DNA from: Solen grandis
Taxonomy: Eukaryota; Mollusca; Bivalvia; Adapedonta; Solenidae
Assembly: GCA_021229015.1 (NCBI GenBank)
Contig: CM037783.1
Span: forward strand, 55,436,252 to 55,500,251
Direction: 5' to 3'
Length of the DNA stretch: 64,000 bases
Under the pieces are notes generated by a model that was given only the letters and a program-made list of their open reading frames with translations, had not been told where the DNA came from and made no database searches. The position numbers and the translations under genes are program-made. Positions 33,490 through 47,455 of this stretch are shown one piece after another; positions within the stretch are counted from its first letter, which is position 1; each line of letters starts with the position of its first letter.

Positions 33490-36071
33490 TTTAGCTGTTT
33501 TTGTTTTTTGTTTGTTTTGTTTTTTAACTACATTTTACATTACGATATGAAAATAACTTATATTCATGTCATGACTTGACGTGACTTGAATATATTTCTC
33601 ACTGGACAGAAGTGAACCATGAATAATGCCAGTAGATAAAATTGAATTTGGATTTACTTGTATTTGTATCTAATGTGATTATATCGAACGAAGTCATAAC
33701 CGATTGGTTCTCGGCAGGTCGAAATTTGGGGAACAGTGGTGTTTCCCAGCGTCGGAACCCCACGAGCGCTCATTCCTGTACTCCGTACATCGCCGACTGA
33801 CAGATGTAATAAACAGCCATGGGTATCTGATGCTGGGGTATTTCCATAACATGATTTCGAATATAATTGAGACAAATGAAGCAACATCCATCAGTCGTTA
33901 GAAGAGAAAAAAATGTAAAATATATTTACAACAGTACTTCACAAAAAAAAAAGGTTTAAACATGATTTTTCAACTTCACAATCTATCAATCATTTGACTT
34001 GTAGTGCTCATGAATTATTCAGAAAAAAATGTCTCGCTGCGGTTCAACATTCTCTCTCTCTCTCTCTCTCTTTCCCAAACACACACAAACACACACACAC
34101 GTGTGTGTGGATACGATAATTAACAATTCATATTTTATTGCGACCGTAAATAAAATTTCATTCAAACTTGAACTTTTTTGTTTGACTCAGTCTCATTTAA
34201 TAAATGTTTAAGCCATTGACGTGTTTATTTGTAATTTTCATATCATTCTTTAAAACATTGTAAGTCTGACCTTTGTCCTGTCAGAATACATACATTTATT
34301 TAAATTAAGATACCACTGTACTCATTCATTTTGAGATTAAATTTGTGATTCGATGTGAGTATGTGAGTTTTTGTGTAACAGTATTACCTATAATTAAACC
34401 ACGAATAATCTATCATCACCGAGTTTAATTAGATTCGCACCTTTCTCGTTTCCTTATAAAGATAATTACAACCATCCATTGTGAAGGAAGTAATCGGCGA
34501 TTATTTAATCTTACGCAACATACTGGGATCGTCATTAAATTTTCGTTGACATCAACTTTCGTTGAGTTGATTGTAGTTCAACTGGTGGATAAAAATATTC
34601 GTGGGTTCACGTATTATACTGTATAAGTACTTAGAGACCATCCTATTTATAGCCTATAAGAGGCTCTGAATATCCAAATATATCAGCGATTTATTTCAAA
34701 GGAAAACCTTTCTATTTTATATTTTACCATGTAAAAAAATGGGTCTATCTATTTGACAACCCAAGTGTTTTACAAATATAGGATGACATTTTAGAATCTA
34801 TCAAAACATTTCTTCGGACAATGGAAACTTACACCCCGCTGTCTGTAGAAATGTCTGAACAGACTATTATCTACACGTATATCAATCGTGGGGATTAAAA
34901 TCCGCCGAATATAATTTTCATAAAATCAGCGAAATATAATCCTTCACGGCGAGTATGGGCATCACTGCTGTAGGAAACGAATTGATTTAATTTATTCAAA
35001 ATTACTGTCAGAACTTAACGGTCGCCGGAGACATTGATGAATAACATTTTACGGACAATATATTTTATTCAAATTTCAGTAAATAATCTTTACAATACGG
35101 TTTCCTCCGTTAGAATGAACATATCGCCGAAATACATAGCATTCATAAATAATGACCTAGTATGCAAATGATCCATCGAGGTTTTAATGACATAATGCAC
35201 CTTTTACAAATGAGGAAAGGTTAAAAATACACAGACAAAATGCAAACAACCTTATCTTGCTGTTGTCAACAGAAATCGAGACATACACAGGTAACATGGA
35301 AATAAATTAAGATAAACTATAAACAAATATAAAACATCATAAATCATTACATTTTCATTCATTACATACGCGATTTATAAAATACATATATACACACACA
35401 GAGAGAGAGTGAACACTTAATGTACCTGTATTTTTAATTGTGGACTGTTTACATCTATTAGAATCTGACTTTTGGAGACTAAAATATGTTAACATTTACT
35501 ACTGTGTCAAACAATATTATATCTGAACTAGATAAAGCTTTCGGTATTCAAAAATGAAAACTTAGGTAAAAAAAACAACGATAAAATAAAGTCATCGTAT
35601 TTGTCAACACTGAATGGAAAAAGCCATTATGTCGTGACAGTACACGTGCTCTGTCTGTCTGTCATGAAGTAATTGACATTAATTGATGAGAATGCTTACG
35701 TCAAAACTATGCAAATCAGGTGGGCACGCTTTAGTCAGCGTCACTATACCGCTTTGTATTGATCATTGTGGTTTTTGTGTTTTGAGAAAACAGAAAATGT
35801 ACGTTCCATGTATTTATTATTTTAACCTATATATGTATACGACCTGAAAGCAAGTAACTTCACCTGGTCCGCCGTCCTACGTTCTATAATTACCGTTAAG
35901 TAGGTTCATAATTAGGTTAGCCAGTCACAGTCTATAATGAAACAGAAAAACACTCGTATAAAGATATAAAAATATAACTATGAGACAATAACAGCATACG
36001 AGCGGGAAAAAAAACTATTTCTCATTATCACAATTTTGTTTGTGTCCGATTGACAACTCTTCGTTGTTTTA
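33490..36071. other. Intergenic DNA and tyrosinase 3' flank
   Basis: (CT)n at 34052-34071 is followed by (CA)n. A plausible minus-strand polyadenylation signal for tyrosinase (tttatt at 35813-35818, AATAAA on the minus strand) lies about 255 nt past its stop. Overlapping open frames at 33654-33901 on both strands are not recognised as any gene. Confidence 0.45.
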
Positions 36072-39000
36072 TTATGCCCCTCTTCTGCCTCTGCGTCTGC
36101 CTCGTCCACCCCCTCTACCCGGGGGTAACTGATTTCCCATGTTGTCAACCATACCGGAAGTTTTGTAGTCACAGAATCCGCGCACGCATCCTTGGCCGCT
36201 TATGTAACGTTCGCCTCGCCTACACTGGTGGATGTAGTATGATCCGTTGAGACATCGGGCGAACTTGTGACAACTTTTCATGCAGTCAAGGAGCTCTCCA
36301 TGTTTACAGTTGGCAATAGCAGCACACGGTTTGTTGATCATGCATCCCCAGCCGAGAGAGCATCCTGAATAATAATAATTATAATAATAAAAATAATTAC
36401 ATTCTGTTTAAATTAATTTCAACTATACCTTATTTATTTTCTCTATAAATAGCTGGACGTCGCTATGTGACTTAAGTATTGTAGCAGTGAAAACAAACTC
36501 CAGCAGAACAGTAGCATGCTCTATCACTACTGGTATACATATGTATTTAAGTCAGTAAATTTTTTTTTTTAATTTTTTGTTTTCTGTTCTTCATAAAAAC
36601 CAAACATGAAGTGAACAAAGCATGCAGCAATAGATTAACATTGAATCTTCCTAGCAAAGCTCTTTCAAAAAAGATACTGAAAAGATATAGCCGAAGTTCG
36701 ACATACCTGGCGTGATTGTAGTAGGTTTCAGCTCCGCTGGCGGATCAACAACGTGAATAGTTTTCGGTGGGGCTCTTTTGAGAGGTTCAACTGTTGGCCA
36801 CACCCAGTCTGTCTTGTAATCACAGTAGAAACTGACAATCATGGAGTCCGTGGACAGTTGGGGACAGTCTTTGTCTTGGTTGAAGTCCCAGACATTCAGG
36901 ATAGCATCTCCAAAAGAATTACCAAACTGCAAAGGGAATCCACCAGTCACCTTTACGGCTCCGGAACACGGCCTGAAGATCTCTGTGCCTGGGACTTTAC
37001 ATATTGGTTTGCAGACTCGCCCACATGTATCCTGGGCGTGCAGCATAGCAACAGAGACATCTGTGGCAGACATTGGCTTCCGTAAAGCGATATAGGCTGT
37101 GGCGATGGTAACGGCAAGACGTCTATCAATGATGGCATACTCCTTGTAAATACCCTCGTAGTTCAGACCAACAGATTTGACATAAATGGTGTTCGTCGCG
37201 GTGTCAGGTTCCAAACAACTGTCATACTTTGCCGGCTGCTCTGGGTTTCTCAAATGCCGATATACGTTGCTGTAGGCACTGGGTGAATAGATGTCTCCTT
37301 TTCGTGTTTCTAACTTCCCGCGTTCCACCGGGTAGGAACCATAAGTTTTATAATCTGGTGGTCGTCTGACGATGATTTTGACTGCAATATATACCCACTG
37401 ACCAATATCACTTTGACCATTCATACAGAAAGTGTTCTGGACAGGCATGGTTCCAATATGGATCGGGGATTTGGTTTTGTTTTCATGTGTTGGTGGGATA
37501 CACGGTTGGGGCGTAGGTTTATTTTGTTCTTCTTCCCAATCAAGAACCTCCTGTAGAGTTCTAGCAACACATCGGGCTCGGGGGATGTTAGCTGGTCTAT
37601 CAACAACGCATTTCAAGTATTTGGAGCCACAGTCTCTCTTTCCTACATTACATGTTGGGGGAGGGGCGTACCGGTACCATTCTGTGGTAAACATATTGCT
37701 TAATCCATCAATGACATCGAGATCCGCAAAACCCATCTTGGCGTCAGGAAGGTGAAGTTCAAAAGCACCCATGGTTGTGGGATTTGGTGGATAATCTGTC
37801 TCAGCGTCAACTCCTGCCCTTTTTTGATTTTCTCTGAAAGATTCCCAGATTAAATCAATAAAAGTGTGGTGAAGCCAGAAGATTGGGTCATACACAGCAG
37901 ACTGAAGCATAGCCATTTGTCCATCTATCCAGCGGTGAACGCCATTGTGATTAAACTCTCAAATCATCATCTATTTCAGAGTCCTCACCACAAATTTCAC
38001 CAAAGCGAGTACGTCGTGTGACGTTGTGGATCATTCCATCATTCATCAGGGGTCCATCTGTGCCACAATTTCGAGTGATCATACCAGTGGATGAGTCCCA
38101 GCCATCTTTACCCATAATTCCACCAGTTACCCTCCCTTGGCAGGAACCCATCAACCGGTCACTGAAAAGAGCGGACTCCATCGGTGTAACTCCTTCCATT
38201 CGGTCTTCCAGCCTGGAGTCCCAGTATGGAACAGTCACGTTCTCAAATTCTGGACCCTCTTCTCTTAGAGCATTTTCAAACCTAGAAATACACAAACGAA
38301 AAATTATTGAAGGTAGTGAGAATTTCATATTTCAAACACACAGTTTACTATTAAATTGATCTTCTCATTACAATGTAGAACGATTAATATCCAATCCTTA
38401 TATTTCATTAATTCATTATAACGATTATTTTGAGAGACATGCAAAAACAAATAGAATCGGAGCATTCTGAATATTCGTATATCTATCACTAAATGTTATG
38501 AATATAAATTTCAAAATCAACTACAGCTGGAGCCGTGATAGCATAATGTATGGGTGTTTCATGACGAAGCGGCACAAAGGAGAATCCCAGTACTTACATG
38601 AGAATGTACATCCTGTGCCATCCGTGAAAGTTACAGCCGCCATGGGCAGACACTGACGTCATACCGGTGTGAAACTCAGCAAGAGCTTCATACTTGTTTG
38701 GCTCGATCGTCTATAATATAAAAATATATACAATTAACTCAAATGCATATGAAAATAACAAATATTTAATCTAAAACAGATGAAAAAGCAATAAATGATA
38801 ATATCATTATTACTTAAATTATTATTATCTTATTGAAATTGTGTTTATGTGATCATGTGACAGAAAGCGGCTGTCAGAATTATTTGTTAACTGAAATCCT
38901 CCACAAATCCGTAATTTTCGACAATTTACGTGTATTCAGACATCAGACGTACATCTTAGATATCATTAACGTGTTGTGCTTTACTTACAGTGTTCTGTTT

Positions 39001-40480
39001 TGCACTGTTCACGGCCCTGAAAAATGCATCAATCTCATGGTCTGTCATCATTCGGAGTTCCTTCCTGAGTCTCAACTTTGGAGGAGGACCGCCCACCTGC
39101 CTCTTGCGTCTGATCTGATGATCTTGGATATAACGCTTAGTGCTTTGGAACAGATTAACCACGTAGTTCCTGGAATAAAAGTTCGGGCATTTTCATAACT
39201 ATACAACACACGTTCAGGTGTTAGGTTTTTGATATTGCAAAGGGCTACAAGTTTATGTAATAATGCATTAATTTAAAGTGTACAGAAATGGGATTTTGCC
39301 ATAAGGTAGTTGAGGGTTGCAACCGATCGCGGCTTCTTGATCAAAAATAATTCTATTTCTGTACTCCAAATAGTTTAGTGTATAATCTATTTTGGAACAT
39401 TTTACACAACTTAAATTTTTTTCGTTATTATGTGTAGGTGTATTTATCATTAACTGTTAGCCAATGAAAGCTGTGCACGTCTTCGACAAACAAATACACA
39501 TTGATTTAAACAATTTCCCGTATTCAGTATTTCTTTACAAACATGTGCTGAGTTTATCGTAATATCAATCTGGCTGTCTTCATAAAAATAATATTTGGGA
39601 AAATGCAGCCGTATTATTGGTCCAAAGTATTGGTTAAGCACATAATTTTATAGAGTACTTTTTATAAAAAGGCATTGTGTACTAATGATCAAATAATACA
39701 AAGTACGCGTTTTTCAAAAGCACGTCAACGCACGTCAGACTGTCAACAGCATGTAGACAGAAAGACATAAACCGCAAATATTTAATGATATATGACATAC
39801 TACGTTAGAGGAAGTTGAAAAGGTCCAAGACAGACAATTGCTTAACACAATGAATTAATTTCCATTTTAAGCAGGACTTTTTATATAGATATAGGTAAGA
39901 GTGCTTAAAGTCGCTGAAATGAATGGTCCACTTGTAACTAGAGTCAACGCCTTAAAATCGCATAAAATTATGCGACTCGGTAACTATAAAGAGAAACATA
40001 AACAAAAAGTTCACATGTCCTTAGCTTCGCAGTTTAATCGTTAGCGCATAATGTTAATATTATCTATAATTTAGAATTTATTTTTGAGATTTCCATTTCA
40101 TAAACTTATTTCCATTTGTACTTCACCAGAACCGAAACCGACTTCTCTTGCCCTGTACCTGTTAATAATAAGTCTAATGATAATATCATTGAATAGGGAT
40201 AATTGCTCGTATTACTGTTGTAAACTAAACCTGAAACTTACTTTGTTTTAGTATTGGCATGGCGGTTTATATTCAGTTCTTTGGCGTGAAGCCATGAGTA
40301 GATGTTGTCGCACACAGATTGTATAGCGCCTGCAGGAGTCTTGGACAATTTTGTCTTCTTCTTGTAGAAGCCATAGCAACGGGCCATGTCGATAGGAACA
40401 TCGTATGTCTCCACCGTAGCGTACACGGTTGGGGCGAAGGAACACAGGGTAAGGACAAGGCCCAAAACAGCTGTTTGCAT
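36072..40480 (-). CDS. Mollusc tyrosinase-like protein, secreted (one frameshift)
   Basis: The coding exons are 40480-40242, 39169-38989, 38710-38598, 38281-36707 and 36364-36072, each with AG acceptors and GT donors (mostly GTAAGT), with TAA at 36074-36072. The product is about 799 residues with a 21-residue signal peptide ending in VYA. The CuA ligands are H154, H163 and H172 in FHTGMTSVSAHGG and FHGWHR. The CuB site is NHNGVHRW and DPIFWLHH. A long Cys-rich C-terminal region and an Arg/Gly-rich end (GRGGGRGRRRGRRGA) follow. Tyrosinases oxidise phenols to quinones; such secreted mollusc proteins are linked to shell and periostracum cross-linking and pigmentation. Exon 4 is one nucleotide too long for its phases. 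The frame breaks at about 37955, after EDSEIDDDL and before FNHNGVHRW, so the gene is either freshly broken or hit by an assembly indel. Confidence 0.9.
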
Positions 40481-41037
40481 CTGTAAAGAAATGTCGCAAT
40501 CATTATCGTCAACCTAATTATTATCTGTCATCGTTTCATGGATTGTATCCTAATTTACATTTTGAAATGAAAAAAGTACTGCGCCATTGAAATATACGGG
40601 AGGTATTTTGTACTAGACGTGTCAGACTTTTATTTAAATTTATTATTTAAATCATAAAAAATGACAAGGACAGAAAATGTTTTATTTTGTTAAAACTGAT
40701 ATATTCAAATAACGCAATGAAATATGATATTTTACTAAAAGACACAGTTTTAATACATTATACTTATGCACTAATTTACCTATTTTTGTCAACATAAGTA
40801 AACACCATTACAGTGATATAGTTTAATTATAATAATCTAACATATAGATAAAACCAATCTACAATACTGTCTCGAGTCAGTTTACTCTGTGTCACATATT
40901 CACATGCACAAATATTCTTACAGTTTACATAAGAAAAGGGTCTCTTTTTGAAATACCAAGTCTTAATCTTGGCAATATATTTGTTAACAACATGTTATAT
41001 ATTGTGATTTTAAAAAATGAAGTGGATGTCAACTTAC

Positions 41038-41190
41038 CTTGTCTGCTTTTTCTGATTAATATTCAACGTGAAAAAGTTGCAATAGTTTTAAAGTGCAACC
41101 ATTTACAAATATATTAAAGATATCCAATTTTAAACACAAGTTATTTTATATTTTGTTAATGTATGAAAGGGATGTGCATAGACACCCTGT
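41038..41190 (-). promoter_or_regulatory. Probable 5'UTR exon and promoter-proximal region of tyrosinase
   Basis: The tyrosinase ATG (40480) directly follows an acceptor (tttctttacag), so the 5'UTR must be split. A strong matching donor GACAAG/GTAAGTTG lies with its exon end at 41038, giving an intron of 40481-41037. The transcription start is not resolved; the outer limit given is a guess. Confidence 0.55.
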
Positions 41191-41199
41191 TCTTTTCTC

Positions 41200-42559
41200 T
41201 TTTCGGACCTGTTCTGACTTCAGCTAAGTTTTCGTGAGCATTATATCTTGTGCTCATTAAAGGAAAACGAGTATATCTTCCAATGAAAACACGTTGTGCC
41301 CTTTACCGTGTGACTATTAAAAACCCGCAGTAATTCTGTCGTCTATCTTGAGAACGTTGATGACAGGTAAAACAGAGGAATGACGAAATGAACATGTTTG
41401 ATTGATCGTCATGGGACAATTGCATACGTAATAACAACAGACCAATTGCTGCTCACCGCTGTAGTTTTGCTTGCGTGCGGGGAGGACGACCTGTGTATTG
41501 ACACGTAGGTTGCCAGGTAACGGGCCTCTAGTAACTTTTTCGTAAGTCTTCTTAACCTGTAGATCATAATGTAGTAACGTCTCATCATGCGGACAAGATA
41601 CAAGATGTGGGGGAAAATGAGAAACGTTTGATATACGATGCTGATACTTTTATTATACGTTTATTAAAGATACAAAGAATATAAATGCAAAATTAATTCA
41701 GATATATCGATTTGATGTTTTAAAATATCAGCTAAACTATAACTTAGCTGCAGTTGTCTATGAAATTAGTACATTTAATATAGGTACTTATAACACTAAC
41801 ATTTATAACATACGCAAGAAAATGAAAAACAAAACTGATTTGTGAAATAAAAATCAAGTATCAAGTTAATAAACCTTAGTATTCCTCACTATATTGTGCC
41901 CGTTTGCATTCTATAAAGGATCTGTTACAAAGGGAAAATGTATAGGTCAATTTAAATTCTAATCTTATGTAGGCTTTTTCTTGTATTATCGAAATGATCA
42001 TATATATTACATTTAACATGCTTTCAAAAATACATAATGAATTAAATTCGAGTTAGAAACTTGGTTAAAATTAAATAATTACAATAACCCAAATGATAAA
42101 TAAAGGATAAATTACATTTTATTGGTGTTATGGGCCAATTCATTCATCAAACAAAAGTAAACCTGCGTACGGTTTATGATATGACCTGTGTTTTCCTGAC
42201 CCACACTGGCTAATGTCTTATTGCACGCGTGTATGTAAACTGTATTCCTGTCACACTGATCGACAAGGGGCACTGCGGTCAATCAATAACGTGTAGATTT
42301 TACAACGTCTGCCCGCCCACTTTCCCCTGCCGTTTTGACGTCTATGTACGTGAAACATTCAATTTTATTACATTTAATACATATGTGTAGTCTGTTTGAT
42401 TATGTTTTTAACATGTTGGTGCAGAGCTATTGTAACTGCTTCTTTATTTTGAAGTAGTTACTTAAGTTTTGCACCAAGACTTTGATTTGTTAGACGCATT
42501 TCATTAAGGATATTTCGCAGAGGTAAATCTAATTTCATTTTTTTCTGTAGAGAATCTCA

Positions 42560-42597
<38 letters not shown>

Positions 42598-45500
42598 CTT
42601 GCATTACAATCTCGTGCGTGACTCATACCTCACTAATGCGGTTTGTACCTCGATCTGTATGTAATAATGTTGTCGTAGCGAGGTACATTTTCTGAGGTAT
42701 AGCTGAAACTAACCATTATTTTTCAGCCCCAAAACCAAACCAAACATAAAGCTACATAGAAAAAAAGAACCCGAATCCTGAAAAAACCTCTTACTCTGAC
42801 CCAGACACCGGAAATACAAACCGAGGTATAACATTTCAAAGATTTACCAGATTTGTGTCTATTACGTAAACACAGTCATCTTCCGAAAAACGTTGTTGAT
42901 ACATTAATTTATTTTTAATATAAGGGATCTATCACGTGACCAAATTTCATACTGGCCTGTTGAATTTACGCTCGTTTCGAGAGAAAGTGAAGCACAGCCT
43001 GGTCAGTGTTTGTTTTTTTGTTGTTTTTTTAATTGTTGTCGTTGCTAATTATACTTCAGAAATATTTCAAACCACTGACGGGTTAGTACAAATTATATTC
43101 AGTCTCTTGGTGTCAAAATTGTTAAAATATATAAGATTGATTTAAAAAAAAAAGGCAGCTTAATGTATGAATCATAACTGTTTATCTATTGTCCATTTTG
43201 GAAACGAATAAAAGAAAAACATAAATACAACATAAATTTAACATTATCCTGTACTCGATATTTTTTCGTATTGTAATGAGTTTAAACATATATTCAAATG
43301 CTTATCTTGAAATATTTTAAAGTTACTCATACTTGAATGAGATTCAAGAAAATATTTTAGCTGAACTTATACACATATCTTTATACAACGATGTTCACTG
43401 AAATAGAACATAGACGTAAACCTACGTTAACCAGCAACCGCTTCCCGAACAAAAAAAAGCATAATGCAATCTTTACGCATTGATGTTCACTAAAATAGCT
43501 ATAATGCTATTTTTTTACACAACGTTCATAACTAAAAGAGTTTTAATGTAATCTTTACACAAAATAGCTATAATTCATTTTTTTTTCAAACAAAGTTCTT
43601 CACTAAAATAGCTATAATACAATCTTTAAACAACGTTGCCTTAATGTTTGCTGCCCGCTGGGTACAGTGTATTTTACGTGCTGGATTACACTTATTATAA
43701 ATACTCGTACATTTTCCAGTTAACTTCTGCAACACAACATGACATTTTAATACAGAGTACCCTCCTTCACCTCTACACCCTCATCTTTTTAAGTTGCTGT
43801 CCAGGCTGCAGGCTACGATTGCTACTTGCTAGAGGTAGCAAGAACGAACTGTAAAATATCTAAGTCAGTTGGGTTGAATTTCCAACATTTATAAAGATAG
43901 CGTCTAAGTCAATTTCCTAGCTAAAGTTTCCAAATGGGGCCAAGGTCATTTCAAAATAAAAGTAAAAAAGAAGAAAAATAAAATGCTTATTTGTGCTCGC
44001 GTTTGATTCTCTCATTTTTTACGATCAACTTTGGTTTTCACTACCTGCCCACACTTATCAATAAAATAAGTTGATTAGTATTTAAAAAGTAAGGTCTCAA
44101 TATGACACTATCCTATGGAACTTAAGTAAACATAGAATATACATGGTGTCTGACTTTTGTTTAGAATACGATGAATGTTCAAATATGAATGCATGTAGAA
44201 CGTTTACGAAAATAACGAGGAAATCAAGATTATTGAGAAGATATACATGTTAGCTTTTTACTGATACCACGCCCATTAAATACGTTCACCTAGGATGTTA
44301 GAAGTACCTTTTTCTCGAAAAAATAGTGCCTGCTCGTGTAAATTAAAAATGGACAACAAAGTCTTGCGAAAGACCATTCATTGCAAAGTGTCAAGAAGGA
44401 AATGTATGCCATACTCTTCACAGCTCAGGTTTGGGCTATTCAGTTTGCTGTACCTACAGACAAATCATAAAATGCGAAGTTTTACTAGACTACAGTTCTT
44501 AAAGAAAAAAATCACGAAGACCTGCAACAGGTTTGACTACTGTCAGATTGCTGCAAGACAATGCGTCATCGTTTAAGGCGTCTATTTTACATGGCTTTCT
44601 GAAACGGGAAAAGCACTTCAGTTTTGCAATATTCCATTGTCTTCAAGTATACGTAGAAAAGATTATGGAAATGCTGTCCAGAATTAGATCAGAAGACTGA
44701 AATATGCATATATATTGGAGGTAAATACTTCGAGTGGACCAACTAAAATTTTCATTGAAATCTATCAAGGATACATTTTAATGTGCTTAGATGCATTGAT
44801 TTCATATTTGAACCCCGTAAATCATACTTGAAAAATATGTACATTCCTTCAAACAGATCTACTTATAAATATTTTGCAAGTTACCTACTAAAATGATATC
44901 ATGATTGTGTATTATGTATTTCTCCCATATCAGGATTTCTAACACAATTAATCGTAGCTTGATAGATGTCAATTATTAGACATACGCCATTCACATTGAA
45001 AACAACTCCATTACATAATGTTTTTCATTTGATATCAATTTTGAATCAGTAATTTTTATGTTAAATGTGTATATCATTTTCGAAGTATGTCACATCTATA
45101 AATCACAATGCATATTAATATCCACATAACTTGCTTTATTTTTAAATATCGCTTTTATTCCCCCAGACAAATATGAGAAAGTGAAATAATAAGTTATTAC
45201 TATATCAATAGGACACAACGTAAAGCAATTTATAAACAGTTGGACACGCGACACATAAATGAACAGTCAGGAAGTCAAAGAGTCAAACCACATATATCAA
45301 GATTGTCTCCTTTTCAGAAAGAAAAGGTCCTTGGCATTCAACAGGTCTGATCTTTTAATTTTCAAAAAAAAAGTAAAAAAATTATTTGGTTATAGGAAGA
45401 AGTGAGTCCCACACATGGATTACAGAATAGACATGATCGTAAGACTGCTTCTTAAGTTTCAAAAGAACCTTTTGAATATTCTTCTATATTGTCTGAAAAT

Positions 45501-46179
45501 TTGTTATAAAGACAAAGTTCACTGACGTTGAATAGAGCAAATTAAACAAATTAATAACGACATTCCCTTGTAATTTTTTTCGGGGAATTTCAAGCATCCA
45601 GGAAGACGTCAGACAAATGAGCCATGGTTATTTTGGATAAGGGACCTATCATTGTTTCGCAATACAAGAGTACATCATGGGCGGTTAGAGTGGACGGGCT
45701 GGGATTTGTTATTCTAGGAATAAGGGGATGTAATGAAAAATATTAGGGCTGACTCATTCTTTAAAATATTGCGTTACTTGTTTTAGTTTTCCGAGGGGGA
45801 TGTGTGTCAACATGTCACGTACTCAAATATATCATGTACAACGTAAAATTAATTTTAAACAGATAATATACGTTTTACATAGTAAAGAAGACAATAACTG
45901 CGTGTAATTTATTTTGACTGACTTTTCTTTAACATTTATCAAGAACCGAAATGATAATAAGAATGGAGCTGCAGATGGATTTTCTTTAACATTTACCAAG
46001 AACCGAAATAATAATAGGAATGGAGCTGCAGATTCCATCAGCACATTTTTGTTGGTTTCTTTTTTACAGTCGAAGTTTCATGCTGTAGGCACGTTCACCG
46101 ACTTTACAGCTTTTACCCCTGGTCATCGGGCTACTAGTATCGAGCTATCGATCTACCTGAAGAGTCTTTAACTCCGTAT
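41200..46179. other. Long intergenic stretch without a supported gene
   Basis: (CA)n lies at 42561-42595. A degenerate tandem repeat built on actaaaatagctataat lies at about 43440-43640. A two-copy 57-bp tandem repeat (tttctttaac starts at 45924 and 45981) reads openly but matches nothing I know. The open frame at 44295-44576 shows no recognisable domain. Confidence 0.4.
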
Positions 46180-46400
46180 TTGACAGCCTACATTGTGGCA
46201 CCATGGAAATATAGCGCCTTCTCAGATACCTATTTATACCTGGGTGAAGTGAAACAATGCGGGGAAATTTTCTTGCTCAAGGAAATTATCAGTATCCTTG
46301 AAATTTTTATTCAAACTGATAATTATTACAGACTCAAACCCAGGACCCCGCGATCCCTTAGCGCGTGTCCTACCACTGGACCACTGCTCCAAATAAGGTT
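46180..46400 (-). repeat. tRNA-derived SINE of a third type
   Basis: On the minus strand, the head at about 46400-46325 has agtggtccagtggtaggac (A-box-like) and gggtttgagtc (B box). A non-tRNA body runs to about 46180. No functional tRNA fold was seen. Confidence 0.6.
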
Positions 46401-46926
46401 ATCCATCCTTCATTAAATCATTTTCCTGGTCATTCAAATGCTTAAAAAGATTTCCGCATCCAGTGACTTGGAGTAATATGCTCTTCTGCTCTAAGTCTAT
46501 AAAGGCTTACATTTACTATAAAATTACCACGATCACTTGATGGACCATGATCACAGTTTTATGATGGATGGATTACATTGATTGACTGTCTCGACCCTGG
46601 ATGGAATCTGCAACTCCATTCTGTTTTAAAAGAAACTGGTACGCCTTGAATATGTAACTTTTTAGTATTATTAAATACTGCATCTGCTTAATTATGTAAG
46701 CCACATTGTTGGTGTTGCATTGTTTGCCATATTCCCAGTGGTTTAGATAACAAGTATTTCATAAGAAATATTGCTACAGAAACCACTGTAAAAATATCCG
46801 GGGTGCTTACCCTTTTCCAGGTGTGAATATATGCACAACAACTCTATAGTTGCAACAGCGTTTCAAGTTAAGCTGCAACTGCAAATGCAATTTCAACTGT
46901 ATTATCTAATACATGTTGCATTAATG

Positions 46927-46929
<3 letters not shown>

Positions 46930-46963
<34 letters not shown>
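46930..46963. repeat. (CA)n microsatellite
   Basis: Direct read of an uninterrupted CA run. Confidence 0.95.
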
Positions 46964-46972
<9 letters not shown>

Positions 46973-47223
46973 TTATATTTTAGAAACACATTGAAGAAAT
47001 AGTACCGTTACATTGCAATAGTTTAAAGTTCCCTCCTCTTAATTCTAAACAATCTTTCAATTAATTTCTAAACATTCTGCCTTTTTTTTCAGAGGGACAT
47101 CAATTCAAGGAAAACTATCCTGTATTTCAGACACATAACACTTTTCCAGAATGCATCAGAATGTTTTCGCCGAATAAAACCGTGACATACTGTCGCTCGT
47201 TACATAAAAGGTTTTGAGTTTAA

Positions 47224-47455
47224 CCCTTTCCCTCATAGAGGACACCATGAAAAGACCTATGCGAACAGCATAAAACCAGATCAGCCTGCAAGTAACTCGC
47301 AGGCTGATCAGGTTTTATGCTGTTCGCTACTCCTCAGTGGTCTGGAAATGAGGATTTTGTAATTAAATTTGGTAAGGTTTAACTGTGGTTTTCTGCAGAT
47401 CAGGCTTTGTGTGGTATCTATTGAGTGCGTCAAAATGTCTATATGAGGGAAAGGG
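47224..47455 (-). mobile_element. piggyBac-like MITE, copy 5 (inverted)
   Basis: Reverse orientation relative to the other four. TTAA sites lie at 47220-47223 and 47456-47459, terminal repeats are intact, and the hairpin interior is preserved. Confidence 0.88.

Noticed and set aside
33654..33901. Overlapping open frames on both strands
   Set aside because: Three frames are open together, which argues for low stop density rather than coding, and none has a known domain.
36753..37755. Plus-strand open frames opposite the tyrosinase
   Set aside because: They are shadows of the coding exon on the other strand, with no start context or domain.
44295..44576. 93-codon plus-strand frame
   Set aside because: It is basic and compositionally odd, with no domain, no splice signals and no support from neighbours.
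45914..46171. Repeat-containing protein from the 57-bp duplication
   Set aside because: Only two copies, no conserved domain, and the frame runs towards a SINE; more likely a simple tandem duplication.
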